NCBI GenBank assembly: GCA_032988165.1
Contig: JANTQF010000073.1
Coordinates: 1 to 64,000 of the forward strand
DNA length: 64,000 nucleotides
Source of the DNA: Emmonsiellopsis sp. PD_33
Taxonomy: Eukaryota; Ascomycota; Eurotiomycetes; Onygenales; Ajellomycetaceae
Direction: 5' to 3'
Positions 11,596 to 22,915 of this stretch are shown here, piece after piece (position 1 is the first letter of the stretch; every line of letters starts with the position of its first letter). A model generated the notes under the pieces. The model saw only the letters and a list, made by a program, of their open reading frames with translations. It did not search any database and was not told the DNA's origin. A program made the position numbers and the translations under genes.

Positions 11596-13327
11596 TTAAA
11601 CCAAGTGCATCTCATCCGCCGCCTCCGCCGTCTCGTCATCCCCGCCCTCTCCAGCCGCCTCTGCCCCTTTACCGTCCTTATTCTCCATGATGGGAGGGGC
11701 GCCCTCCCAAGCTAAATCCTCCTTATCTGGATTGGTAAAGAATTCATGGCGCAAAGCCTCTTTGGCACTTGGTCGTTTGGCAGGGTCTAGTTCCAGGAGC
11801 CACCCTAAAAACCGAGTGGCCTGTTTTTCACTCTCCGTGAGCGCATCAACGCAACTCGACCACAGCACAATTTTCTCCCAAGAATAGCCCTTTTCGCCGA
11901 TCGTAGGGAGGTTGGTTTCGAATATTTGACCGTGTAACGCAGCGGCAGCCTTCATGCGTCGCGTCCCAAATATGCTGGCAATTTCGATCATCGCATCTAC
12001 ATCGTCTGCTGAGTTGAAGAACGGGAATCGTCGCCCAAGAAGTGTCAGCAAGATGACACCAGCTGACCATATATCAATTTTAGTTGTTTGAGATGTGCAT
12101 TTGAATAGAACTTCCGGAGCACGGAATCCACGTGTGCCGGCACGGTTTGCGCGTCGCGAGGGGCGCGAGTCATTTTTAGGATATCCACTCGACAGTGTAG
12201 TTTTTTTAATATCCTCTTCGAGCCACGCAGCACGGAATCTACTTGTTGCGGAATGCTGGGCGCAGTGGCAAAGCTCTGCTCCGTAGTAATCACGCTGTAT
12301 AATGACGGTGTATTAGCTGGGTGTCCGAAAAGGGGTTAATTGAACATGAGGCCAAAGGGGGAATAAAAAAGGGGCTCCAGGAGGCTGAGCAAAGCTTACT
12401 TCAGCTAAACCAAAGTCAACAAGAACGCCTCGTCGAAGTTTTGGGTTATAAAGGAAATTCCTATGAAGATGTTAGCCAGGGGCTTCGAGTTTGAATCGGC
12501 TACGAAATTTAGGACTGACGTTGGCTTAATATCACGGTGAATGATCTCAGCTTTGTGAACAGCATGGAGTGCACTGAAGAGGGAACGGAAATAATGGCGC
12601 ATATCGGAGACGAGGAATGTCCGATATTGGACTCGGAAATCGGTATGAGGGAAGTAGGGCAATACGGCCACAACCTGGTCGAGGTGTCGAAAGGCGGTAA
12701 TAAGAGGACAGACAGAACGGTTGCCATAAAGATCATTTAGAAGCTCGAGTTCATTCTGTATTCTGGACGGGCTACTTGTAACGTAGATTTTCTTCAGGGC
12801 GACGTAATGAGGCTTCCGCTTTCCTCTCCGATGTGTATGTTTTGACTGGCCCATGTCTCGTTGGTGGTGTCTATCAGAATCCCTGTCCTCAGCTGTAGTT
12901 GACCAGTCCCATTCATTTTCATATTCATCGTATAAAAGGTCCTCCGCTTTGTATACGGTCGAAAAGGTTCCTAGGGAGAGAAAGTTCAGCACCGTGGAGC
13001 CCAAGAGGGGAATGCTATGGCAAACCCACCTTCTCCAATGCGATTGATCAGCCGGTACATATGAGAAATGCCCTCGAAGGCGGTCTCAAGCTTTCTCATA
13101 TCCTCCGCAACAGACTCATCCACTTCCTCAGGCTCGCTCTCCTCGGACGGGTCTGAAGCTGCCTCGCTGTCCACGCTCTGGCACTCGTCGTCAATGGGAG
13201 AGACCCTTTCATTTGTCGCCGTGTCAAAAGATCTTCGGTCTTCCTCCTCCTCCTCCTCCTCCTCCTCCTCCTCCTCTCTATTCACGCCCATCGCGTCATC
13301 GTGATATGCATATGTTATCCCGGACAT
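11596..13327 (-). CDS. cdc7: Cell-cycle kinase Cdc7 (Dbf4-dependent kinase catalytic subunit)
   Basis: Serine/threonine kinase which, with Dbf4, phosphorylates the MCM helicase to fire replication origins in the nucleus. Four exons: 13327-13030, 12970-12520, 12460-12400 and 12294-11596, giving 502 residues. An acidic N-terminus includes about 12 Glu from residue 18. The glycine loop IGEGTFSTVYKAE is created by joining exons 1 and 2. The catalytic loop HRDIKPTNFLY (from residue 244) crosses the second intron, and DFGLAE (265-270) ends exon 3. A family-type insertion of about 60 residues follows, then GTRGFRAPEVLF and IDIWSAGVILL. The insertion before the APE motif separates Cdc7 from ordinary CDK-type kinases. 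It is transcribed divergently from the condensin gene. Confidence 0.94.
13241..13276. repeat. (TCC)n repeat coding for poly-Glu in Cdc7
   Basis: A nearly perfect trinucleotide run. On the minus strand it gives about 12 consecutive Glu codons near residues 18-30 of Cdc7. Its purity suggests length variation between strains. Confidence 0.9.
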
Positions 13328-14068
13328 ATCTGATCTGGTATGGGGGACAGGGCAAGAAGCAGTGTCTGGCGACAGCTGACCTCAAAACCCGACGCTTCGC
13401 TTTAGGCCAATTGTGCGGGTGTAGGAATACCACTGGCCGGCTATTGGAGTATACGCGGTGCTTCAGAGTCCGACAGCAATTCAGCGGGCGGCGGGGAGCA
13501 GTTTTGTATATCAGCGGGCTCAATCGCGAAAAGTCGCGTCTGGCGCCATGATGTATTTTGAAAAGGCGGGACAGGCGGGCGTCAAAACAGCGAGCGAAAC
13601 GCCTCGGTTGGGAAAGGCCGTAACGTAACCGCGGCGACAATACGCTCTCCAAACACCAATACCAATACCAATACCAGACGATAGATGGCCGCAGTTGCAG
13701 TTGCCCAGGGAAGATACGCGTTGAAGGGACAAAATAGAGAGAAAAAGCATCTTCTGTTTGCTTCGTGCTTTATGCTGTGTAGAAACCCACATGTTGGCTG
13801 TGTCTCCCGCTTCGTCTGTCGCCCTTCGAAGATCCCGCCCATAGATCTGTATTGTCTGTATCGGGGTGCGTATCTCCCGCTAACCATGCCTGGCAGAAAA
13901 CAGCGCCGCCTGGGGCGTCCCAAACAGGAAAAACACAAACATCAACATCAACCTCGCCAACGTTCGCCGTCGCCGTCCTCCGTCTTCTCTGTCTCCTGCA
14001 ACTCTCCGCCCCTTCATGCTGCGACCTTCTCGCGGCCTTATACTCCCTTTATTTGGACGGGTGACATT
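13328..14068. promoter_or_regulatory. Divergent promoter cdc7 / condensin D2
   Basis: 741 nt between opposed start codons. At 13524-13538 it contains TCGCGAAAAGTCGCG, two CGCG cores 6 nt apart, the first a match to the CGCGAAA element bound by SBF/MBF in yeast and resembling E2F sites. Its distance is about 200 bp from the Cdc7 ATG and 530 bp from the condensin ATG. Binding is inference. Confidence 0.5.
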
Positions 14069-17000
14069 ATGGATTTCGATATCAATGAATCCCTCAAGTT
14101 CTATCTGAGCGACCCCGCCTCTGTGCCCACCCCCGAAGCAGACCCCGAGCTGCAGGACTGCGAAAATGACCCTGAACTGTTGACTGGCCCCCTGATCGAG
14201 GGCGTGCTGAACCCCATTGTTGACGCTGTTGCCGAGAACCCTGATGGCCTGGCAAGAAGCAGCTTCTTCGACTCGTTGCAATTCCTCCTCAAGTGTGCCC
14301 CAACCTCTCCTACCTCTCAGCAAAAGTATCCGCAAGAACCAGACTCTGAACTATTTAAACTATCTAGATTCTCCTCCCTAATCCCTACAAAGGCACTTAG
14401 CAAGATTTTGGATCTTGTTGTGTCAGGCCTTGCCGTCGAAGCCGATATAATCCACCATGATCTCGAGTCCGACGAAACAGATGCTGTGGCGCATCACAAG
14501 CAGCTGCTGGAAATGTATGCTTTTTTGCTCCAGTGGACGCTCTCCGCCGTGGAAACAAAGTTTGCAGAGAAGCCTCCCACCGCTGCTCCGGCGAGGAGGG
14601 GAGCAGGAAAATCCAGCAAATCAAAGTCGAGCGCGAAGGATGCCACTTGGGACTCCTCCGGCCAGATTCAGATTGCCATGGATATTATGTGTAAAGTGTT
14701 GAAGCTGAAGCTGGGCAAAATATTCATGACCACGTCCGATCGCGATACTTTTGTGAACCTATTTACGAGGACGATATACCTGGTTCTGGAGAGCGAGCAA
14801 CGAGTAAAGAGCATGACGATCAGGATGCATGCCTTCAAGGTGCTCTGCATTGCTGTTAAACATCATGGCCATGCATTCGGTAGGATCAAATTGTACTTGT
14901 TTCCGCCTGTTTTACTAACAAGTAAATAGGAGCGCAAACTTCAATTGTCCAAAGTCTCACTTACTTTGAACATCTCTCGGAACCCATGGCCGAATTTCTA
15001 CACATTCTTGCAGAGCAATATGATTACCCCCAATTGTCTGACGAAATATTAAGGTAACAGGAGCAGGTTTCAGTCCCGGACTCGAGCAGTGCTTACACAT
15101 ATAACAGGGAACTCGGAAACAAGGAATTCAACTCCAATGATACCAAAGGGCCAAAATCAGTGTCCACGTTTATTATCAAGCTTTCAGAGCTCGCTCCACG
15201 ACTAATCATTAAACAGATGACTCTATTAGCCAGGCAGCTTGATAGCGAGGTAATTCATCGCTCGCATTTTTGCAAGTCGAGACCTCGAACGCTAACCCCA
15301 ATATAGGCTTACACTTTGCGATGTGCCATCGTCGAGGTTTGTGGGAACCTGATATCAGACTTGAGCAAACAAGAAGAACGGAGCGACAACTACAAAACGC
15401 AAATTAACTCATTTTTCGACGTCTTGGAGGAGAGATTCCTGGACATTAACCCCTATTGCCGCTGCCGCGCTATCCAAGTTTATATGAAGCTTGCAGAGCT
15501 GGACCAGAAATTCCCTAAACGCCGACAGACTGCAGCTGAGCTCGCGGCGAGGAGCTTGGAAGACAAAAGCAGTAATGTCCGCCGAAATGCGATCAAACTT
15601 CTTGCTAAGTTGGTCTCAACCCATCCGTTCAGTGTTATGCATGGCGGGTTGCTATCGCATAAGGAATGGGATGCTAGACTGCAGGCTGTGGATGCAGAAT
15701 TGAACGCCCTGAAGCCCCCACCTGAGACGCCCGGTCTAGGTTTAGGAGATATCGAAGCCACGCAGATAGTCGACAGCGAACTTCTTGACGACGCGACGCA
15801 ATTACCCGACGATTCCCCCTCGAAAGCTCCAAGAATGACAGAGGAACAGAAGGCCGCCGCCGTCCAAAAGGCGCAAGAAGAAGCAGCAACATCGGAACTG
15901 CTCGCGAGACTCCAATTGACAAGGAAATATTACCTGGAAGCAATTCGGTTTATCGAGGTCCTCCACGATGCTTCACCGATTGTTTCCCAGTTGTTATCAT
16001 CCCGAAACAAGAGCGAAGTTATTGAAGCAATGGATTTCTTCGTTATGATCGATGCATACAAAGTTGAAACTTCTCGAGCTGGCATCCGACGAATGCTCCG
16101 TCTCATCTGGACCAAAGGCAATAGCGACGAAGGCAAGGGAGTCCAAACGCACTTGATCGACTGTTACAAGGGCTTGTTTTTTGATGCCCCAGACTCTTTC
16201 AGTCCCAATGACGCTGCCAACTATATTGCTCGGAACATGATAAGTCTTACCTTTGGTGCCACGCCCGCTGAGCTTACTTCCTTGGAACAACTCCTTAGCA
16301 CCATGATGAAAGCCGGTCATATCCCAGAGCTAGTTATTGCAAAGCTATGGCAGGTGTACAGCGTCCAGAAAAGAGAGATATCAAAAACCCAAAGGAGAGG
16401 AGCCATTATCGTCCTAGGAATGATCGCCTTGGCCGAGCCGGAGGTGGTTGTTAAAGAGATCGAAGCTATGCTTCGAGTGGGCTTGGGCGGCCTTGGAAGA
16501 GCCGATCTTCTTCTTGCAAAGTACACTTGTATTGCTCTGAAAAGAATGAAGCCGGGTCGACAAGCGAGATCGAAAGACACCGGCTCACCAAAGTTGACCA
16601 ATGATCATGCTGTACTCACCAAGCTAGCGGCAATAGTAGAGATCGACTCTGACAGCAAGGAGTGGTACGGTGTTGCTGAACAAGCAATCGGTGCCATCTA
16701 TGACCTGTCAAAACATCCTGACACACTTTGTTCCGATATTATTCGCAGAAAGACCAGATTCGTTTTCCAGCCACATGTACGCCCCCGTTCATCTCACCAG
16801 TCAAGTGGAGAGGAAGGCAGCACAACTTCGAATATTTTTGAGGAACCCCAAACGCCCAAACAGAAGACAAGTTCTGTCCCGCTATCCCAGCTTTTGTTTA
16901 TTGTTGGGCATATTGCTATCAAACAGATTGTCCATCTCGAGCTTTGCGAGCTGGATTTCAAGCGACGGAAGGCAGAACAGGAGAAAAATAAGGCTACTAC

Positions 17001-17929
17001 TCCAGCTCCCCAAAAAACGAACGAGCCAACTGAGGACGATGAGCTTGACCTTATCGGCGGTACCACTGAAGATGACTTTACAGAGGCTATGGCACACATC
17101 CGTGAGCGCGAGCTCTTATACGGACAGCAATCATTGCTCACCAATTTTGGACCCTTGGTCGCCGAAATCTGCGCAAACAACAATGCCTACCCTGACCGCA
17201 ATCTCCAAGCTGCCGCGACCCTATGCATGGCCAAGTTGATGTGCGTCTCTGCAGAATACTGTGAGAAGAACTTGCCGCTTCTCATTACTATAATGGAACG
17301 TTCGGAAGATCCCATCGTTCGAAGCAATGCGGTTATTGCCCTCGGTGACATGGCCGTCTGTTTTAACCACCTCATTGATGAGAATACTGATTTCTTGTAC
17401 CGACGGCTCAATGACGGCGACGTCTCTGTCAAGCGTACGTGTCTTATGACCCTAACGTTCCTCATCCTTGCCGGGCAAGTCAAGGTCAAGGGTCAGCTGG
17501 GTGAAATGGCGAAGTGTCTCGAGGATGATGATAAGCGGATTGCCGATTTGGCGCGCATGTTCTTCACCGAGCTGGCTACGAAGGACAACGCTGTCTACAA
17601 CCACTTTGTGGATATGTTCAGTCTCTTGAGTACAGAAAAGGGGCTTGAGGAGGATGCGCTGAAACGAATTATCAAATTCTTGGCTGGATTTGTAGAGAAG
17701 GTATGTTACTATTGTATTGTATTTCGGTTCGTTGTAGCGATATTAACGTTATTCTTAGGATAAACACGCCAAACAATTAGCCGACAAGCTTGCTGCAAGA
17801 TTACCAAGATGCGAGAACGAAAGACAGTGGAACGACGTGGCCTATGCCTTGTCTCTTCTGCAGCATAAGAATGAAGAGATCACGAAGACGGTTACAGCTG
17901 GCTACAGAGTGGTCAAAGCAAATGCTTGA
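14069..17929 (+). CDS. Condensin complex subunit 1 (CAP-D2/Cnd1/Ycs4)
   Basis: HEAT-repeat subunit of condensin, needed to compact and separate chromosomes at mitosis. Five exons: 14069-14879, 14930-15053, 15108-15249, 15307-17700 and 17759-17929, giving 1213 residues, within the 1150-1400 usual for CAP-D2. The start MDFDINESLKFYLSDP is the family N-terminus. The frame is open farther upstream to about 13685 but that part is Arg/His-rich and looks like leader. HEAT-like segments are visible, e.g. DKSSNVRRNAIKLLAKLV and DPIVRSNAVIALGDMAVCF. The latter belongs to the conserved Cnd1 C-terminal block, followed by the GDVSVKRTCLMTLTFLILAG repeat. Acidic and basic low-complexity linkers separate them. 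The last exon ends KANA. It shares its promoter region with cdc7. Confidence 0.94.
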
Positions 17930-19015
17930 TTGCGCCAAATGTCTCGAGACGATTGTATATGGGAAGCTGTGCATAACCCGAGGCGTTGTATATGTTGTTG
18001 CGGATGGGCATCGTTCGGGAAACTTGATCTAGGATTTCTTTTGGACTGTGCAAGGCGTTGGGAATGTTCGCTGCTTGTTGGCTTTTTGGCATTGATTATG
18101 AATGGGACGGTATTGCTTTTCGAGGGAACTCGTCGTCTAGTTTCCTCCCTCTCTCTTTATAAATTACATATAATTGTTTCTCTTTAAGATAATATATTCT
18201 TTCTTCCCGTCTCTTCTCGTTAGATGATACTTTACAGGTTCACGGGGTCGTGCGGCTACCATTGAGAAAAAGGGGTAAGGCTTAATTCCAACACCTATTC
18301 TCTCTAGCTTGGCTGAGCTTCAAATTAGGTTTCTATTAAATCATCTGCGGACTAGATACAGGAAAGCCAACTCCGTAGACACCGGCCAATTAATGAGAGG
18401 GACGTGGAGAATACATTGGCTAATCTCATCTCACGTCCAGACCAAATCAACCAAAACAAGCAAGCAAGTAAAGCAAATAAGGAGGCAGAAAATTTCATAT
18501 ATCATGTATCTATGATTTGAGATTTGAAGGGTAAACAAAGCCAGACAAGCAAGCAACCACAGAGAGATATTAAATGGTGCGTTCGGGCAGACAGATAAAT
18601 AACTAGTCAAATAACGCCTGAGCCAGCTATCAAACTTGTGTCCATGGCTCGATCCAGTCCAACTGGAGCAATATGGATTAATCGATGGGAAAAAACAAAC
18701 AAACATAAGAGGGGAAAAAACCATGCGATGCGCCGACGATGTGTATGTATATGTATATAAATCTTTCTCTTTTCTCTCCTGGCGAGAAGCGGGCAGATGG
18801 GCCTGGTTCAGATATGTATTCCCTCTTTTGCTTAGGGGGGGGGGGTTAGGGAGGAAACCTTTCAAACGATTCAAAATCAAAATGAAAAAAATATTCCAAC
18901 GCCCCTCTCTGCATCCCTATCTGTATTAAAAAAACAGGACGGGGGTAAAAACCATAAATAAAAGAAAATCCAGTTTTCCTCCATCTATATACTTTCCACC
19001 AGGTATCTATCTGGC
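17930..19015. other. Convergent 3' region condensin / Osh
   Basis: AT-rich DNA between facing stop codons, with a G run at about 18834-18844. ORFs of about 100-150 codons on both strands here have no motif and biased composition. I call no gene. Confidence 0.55.
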
Positions 19016-20751
19016 TTACTTCTCTTCTAGTTCAAAATTCCCCTCATGCAGGCCGCGTAGCACCATCTCGCCCTCCTCCGTAAGATCCGGCTTCCCGGAC
19101 GCATCAACGCTAACAGTGAAAAAGCGCGGTTTCCACTCCTCGTTCTTCTCCTTTCTCGCCGCGGCAAGCTGGCGCTGCCGTTCCTCCAGCTCATGTTTTA
19201 GCTTCGTGGCCAGACTATATTGTTTCTTCGAGATGGCGGCGGTGACTTGGGACCAGAACTTGCGCGACTCATTGGGGAGTTGTTGCTCGTCTGGTGGGAT
19301 TACCTTGTTGACAGGGAACAACGGGGAGATGTCGATGAGGAGGTGTCTCTCCTTGGAGCCGGCCAAGGTGTAGTAGATCTTCTCATGCCAGCAGCCATCG
19401 ATCTTAGCCAGGATGTCCGCATCCGGGACGTCCTTGATACGCGTCTTGTTGTCGTTTTCGGGATCGTAGCGGAAAATCACGCCTATGACTTTATTCTGCG
19501 CTTTGCCTATCCAGCCCTCGTCGAGATACTGGAGGATGGCTTTTATTCGGGTCTTGGGACAGGTGATGAAACATGTGTCGGCGACTGTTATCGAGAGGGA
19601 GCCCCGGAGCAGGCCGCCCAGGTGCGCAGCCGGGTGCGTCAGGTTGTATTCTTCATTATCACGATCCCGCAGCGTCACGAAGATTCCTAGATTGTGCTGG
19701 CCGGGGCTGACGCGGATGCTTGTGCCGGTGAATTTGGCGCTGATTTGGTCGAAACCTCGTGCGGTGATGCCCCGTTGCGGGCAGTCAACGTAGAATGCGG
19801 ATACTGGGGGGTGATGGGATGTCTGTTCTGTGAGGTAGGAGATTTTCACTTGTTCTCCGCCACTGACGGTGGCGGTGCCGCTGGCTGGTGACGGAGTGAT
19901 TGGAGCTTCGGAATCTTCTATTTCCCAATTACACTGCAAGACGTGGTTAGTGTCTAGTATGGTGGTATGATTTGGACAGAGGAGAAGCGGAGAAGGGGTC
20001 GTCGCACCCGGAAAAATTCCCCCAATGCCGAGTTATAAGGTTTGCAGGGTTTCCCCTTGATATATTTCTAAAATAGCATTCTTCAGCATACGCGCTCCCT
20101 AGCTAAGTTAGTGAAGATAGCTCGCATTGACTCACTAGATCCTTTGTAAACCAAAATCGCAGGACTTCCAGCATCCGGCCAACAGGGTCGTCTGATTTTC
20201 CAATGCTATTTCCAATTAGCCACAAGCGTCCCCAAAACCAAGTCGCATCTATGTAGTCCCAAAGATCGTACCTCACGAATGCTTCCGGTCTATCGAGGTA
20301 GTTCCAGTACTCTAGATCAAAGCCAGGCGGTTAGCTAGGGCGGTCTGGAGCTGGCCAAACGGAACAGCCAGGTTCGCAAGTATGGATGGCCCACCTAAAT
20401 TCGGGGTTGGTTCGAGTAGTTGCGCTGGAAGGGAGAAGCGAACGGTCGCGATGTCTGAGACTCCGATAAACCTGCAGAAGAAAAGGAACAGTCCGTATTA
20501 GCCATTTGACACGCCGTTTTGCACCGCCACCGTCCTCCTCGACGTCGGTTGGGGGTGGGCTGCGGAGGGAAAGGCGCCTACTGTCGCAGGATTCCTAGGA
20601 AGGTTTTGAGCTTGGAGGAATCGTCTGGAGCTTTCTCGGGGGCAGCAGCGCCAAGAGACACCGCGGCGGCATCGCTGGACATGGCGGAGCTGACAGAGGA
20701 CGGGGCTTCGGGGGTGTCGACCACAGAGGAACCTGATGAAGCTGAAGCCAT
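19016..20751 (-). CDS. Oxysterol-binding protein, Osh6/Osh7-like
   Basis: Lipid transfer protein of the ORP family without PH or ankyrin domains. Six exons: 20751-20582, 20471-20395, 20311-20272, 20205-20136, 20067-20008 and 19933-19016, giving 444 residues. Yeast Osh6/Osh7 are of similar size and exchange phosphatidylserine for PI4P between ER and plasma membrane. The signature EQTSHHPPVSAFY is present. Upstream, exon joins yield FLGILRQFIGVSDIATVRFS, then VSIGKSDDPVGRMLEVLRF, FTKDLKYIKGKPCKPYNS and LGEFFRCNWE, the order of the ORP lid and core. The SIGKSDDP form is closer to Osh6/7 than to Osh4, so substrate choice is inferred. Residues 1-45 are Ser/Ala-rich. A coiled, basic stretch near the end (TKLKHELEERQRQLAAARKE) is typical. 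Confidence 0.92.
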
Positions 20752-21378
20752 GTACGGTGTGCGGAGAGTCGCAAGACGGGGCAAGCGGAGAGAGAACTTG
20801 GGGTCGGGCAAAAAGCTAACCGTGGCCACAGCAAAAGAAGGCCAAAGTCAAGATCACTGGCCGGGCGCGAATGTTCAGCAGAGGCCTAAACGCAACGGGG
20901 AGAAATTGAGGCTGGATTTTTGTGATTTCTGGGTTGGAGGCGGTGACGTCTCGCGATCTTCAAAGTTACCTGGCTGCTGAGGGGAACCCCGTATCTGAAA
21001 CGTCATGACGCAACTTACACGCAGAGCCCGCACCGACAGCCCCCGTATTGTAACGTATATTACCTGGCCGTTGCCGAGGGGGCGGGATTCATGCAATTTG
21101 CCGGCGCGGCCATGCTGAGAGATTGGAATACGACGAGCTGGATGAATGATTACGCTGCAATATGGAAACTATGCTATCTAGAGGCTGATATACGACCAGG
21201 CTTATTATATACAGGGCGGTAAAAGGGACTTAAATCAAAGCGAAGACGCTCCCATCCAATCAGCTCATCACGCGCATGCGGGGGGTGGGAGACGGGGGTC
21301 TCCATGGGATATATAAATCTTCAAAAACAGTGGTGGCCACAGTCGTCATCTTGCGGTGGAACAAATAACTTCCTGTCG
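20752..21378. other. Intergenic region Osh promoter / Otu1 3' end
   Basis: Probable promoter of the minus-strand Osh gene and the 3' UTR of the minus-strand Otu1 gene. The frame before the Osh ATG stays open to about 20829 but begins only at GTG. No gene seen. Confidence 0.5.
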
Positions 21379-22386
21379 TCATGATGCCTCCCCAAAATCA
21401 GAGTGTCCAGTCTCTGCAGCATGTTGACTCGCCCCCCGCTCCCCCACAAATAATCCCCCGCACCTGTTACATTTGATGCGGAAGGACGCCGTATCTGTGA
21501 AATAGTGCTTCTCCCGCAGAATTTGGCACAGCGCAACTGCTTTTTCAAGTATTAAAGAGTCGGCTGCGTCAAAAGTGGTCTTGTCGGACTGAACTGAGTC
21601 GTACGAGTGGCTATATGGGGCGAGCGCAACAGTGTCATAATGAATCCCCGAGTACACAATGATGCATCTGAACGGTCGTCCTTCATTATATCGGTCAACG
21701 CGCAGCGACTGGACGTCTATCGAGCAGATCTCCATGTCAAAATATTGGCTGAGGATGTTCAGCTCGATCTGACCACCCCACGAGTCCTCCGACTTGATCC
21801 ACTGACAATAATTATCCGGCGGTTGTCCAAGAACCACAGCTGGATATATATCTGGTTGTGCTTGTATTGTGTCTGCGATAACCCCCCGCAGTTCTGTCAT
21901 TGTGTCCATCTCTCTCAGCACCGCACTACCCACAGCGCGGAACAGACACGAGTTATCGTCAGGCATTACACGGAGCACGATGGCGCCACCGCGTTCCGGC
22001 ACATGGATTTCCGGAGGATCATTCTCAACGGCGGCATTTTGTTTCCGGGTCAACGATAGGGGCTCTGGGCTTTGTACTCCCGGCCCAGAAGACCGCGTAC
22101 TGTGCCCGGCTTGGGACGAGGAGGCCGCGGCTGGCTGTGGGGCATTGCCCGTCTCGCGCTTGCTGATGGTGAGTTGTTGTCCGTCCAGATTTGTGCCAAT
22201 GTCTGTGAGCACTTGGGTTGAGCCGAACTGGTCAAGATGGAGTGGTTCTGGAGGATAGCCGTACTTGACATCGAATGACACCAATGCGGTCTTCTCGCTG
22301 ATCTTGGCTCGCAGTTCCTGGATAGTTGCGCTTTCATCGAGGGTGATTGTCGACTGGCCCTCGGGGCCCCGGATGCGAATTCTCAT
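21379..22386 (-). CDS. otu1: Ubiquitin thioesterase Otu1 (YOD1 family)
   Basis: Cysteine deubiquitinase that in yeast works with Cdc48/p97 on ubiquitylated clients, including ER-associated degradation. Single exon, 335 residues. Residues 1-80 form a ubiquitin-like UBX-type domain (MRIRIRGPEGQSTITLDES). The OTU core has PDDNSCLFRAVG with the catalytic Cys near residue 146 and YSGIHYDTVA with the catalytic His near 249. A C-terminal C2H2 finger (CNRCGGLFVGERGASQHAAETGH) is the Otu1 hallmark. I chose the ATG at 22386 because it starts the UBX fold; the longer frame from 22515 adds a low-complexity Ser/Pro segment without homology that I know. Confidence 0.94.
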   Translation of the reverse strand: MRIRIRGPEGQSTITLDESATIQELRAKISEKTALVSFDVKYGYPPEPLHLDQFGSTQVLTDIGTNLDGQQLTISKRETGNAPQPAAASSSQAGHSTRSSGPGVQSPEPLSLTRKQNAAVENDPPEIHVPERGGAIVLRVMPDDNSCLFRAVGSAVLREMDTMTELRGVIADTIQAQPDIYPAVVLGQPPDNYCQWIKSEDSWGGQIELNILSQYFDMEICSIDVQSLRVDRYNEGRPFRCIIVYSGIHYDTVALAPYSHSYDSVQSDKTTFDAADSLILEKAVALCQILREKHYFTDTASFRIKCNRCGGLFVGERGASQHAAETGHSDFGEAS

Positions 22387-22915
22387 TGTTGTCAAGTAGC
22401 TGATACAGCTATGGCTGCTAGGAAATGATGTAAACCGGTAAGGCGTAGACGTAGGTAAGAATGAGCTGGGTATCGAGCACCCGGGCCAGGCGGGGATACT
22501 ACAGGAAAGGCGCAACGAGGTCGGAGCTATGAAAAGGATATATGGATATGCGCAGTAGGAATATGTGTCTCAGGAGGAGTGAGGGCCAACCCAGGACATC
22601 CGCCACAACGACTGACGTGGCACAAAGAAGCCAAATGATGCCGCATCTCGACTCTGCCCTCGACGTCATCAGGGACGGCGCCTGGCGCTTAGCGGGTCGC
22701 GCGTGTCGCCTAACCCGGTTAAACGGAGAAACATAAGTCCGGCCAAAATATCTCGACCTCCCGTCTCCTGTTGCTGCGAACTGCTCGACACGCCGATGGA
22801 TGTCCTCCATCCCACCGATCTTTGAGTGTTCTTCTGGCGCATATATCCTTGGCGTGTGGCTGTTGTTGTTTCCAGTATACCCCCGTAATTGGTGGCGCCA
22901 TCTGCCGTTCGCATC
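22387..22915. promoter_or_regulatory. Divergent promoter otu1 / RSC gene, with TGACGTGG
   Basis: 529 nt between opposed ATGs. At 22613-22620 it holds TGACGTGG, a CRE/UPRE-like bZIP core. Because Otu1 homologues serve ER-associated degradation, Hac1-type control is possible, but the motif is short and proves nothing alone. Confidence 0.4.

Noticed and set aside
13685..14068. In-frame extension upstream of the condensin ATG
   Set aside because: It is Arg/His/Ser-rich without family similarity, while MDFDINESLKFYLSDP at 14069 is the known family start.
20752..20829. Longer Osh protein starting MATVSFLPDP
   Set aside because: The first codon is GTG; the first ATG of the frame is at 20751.
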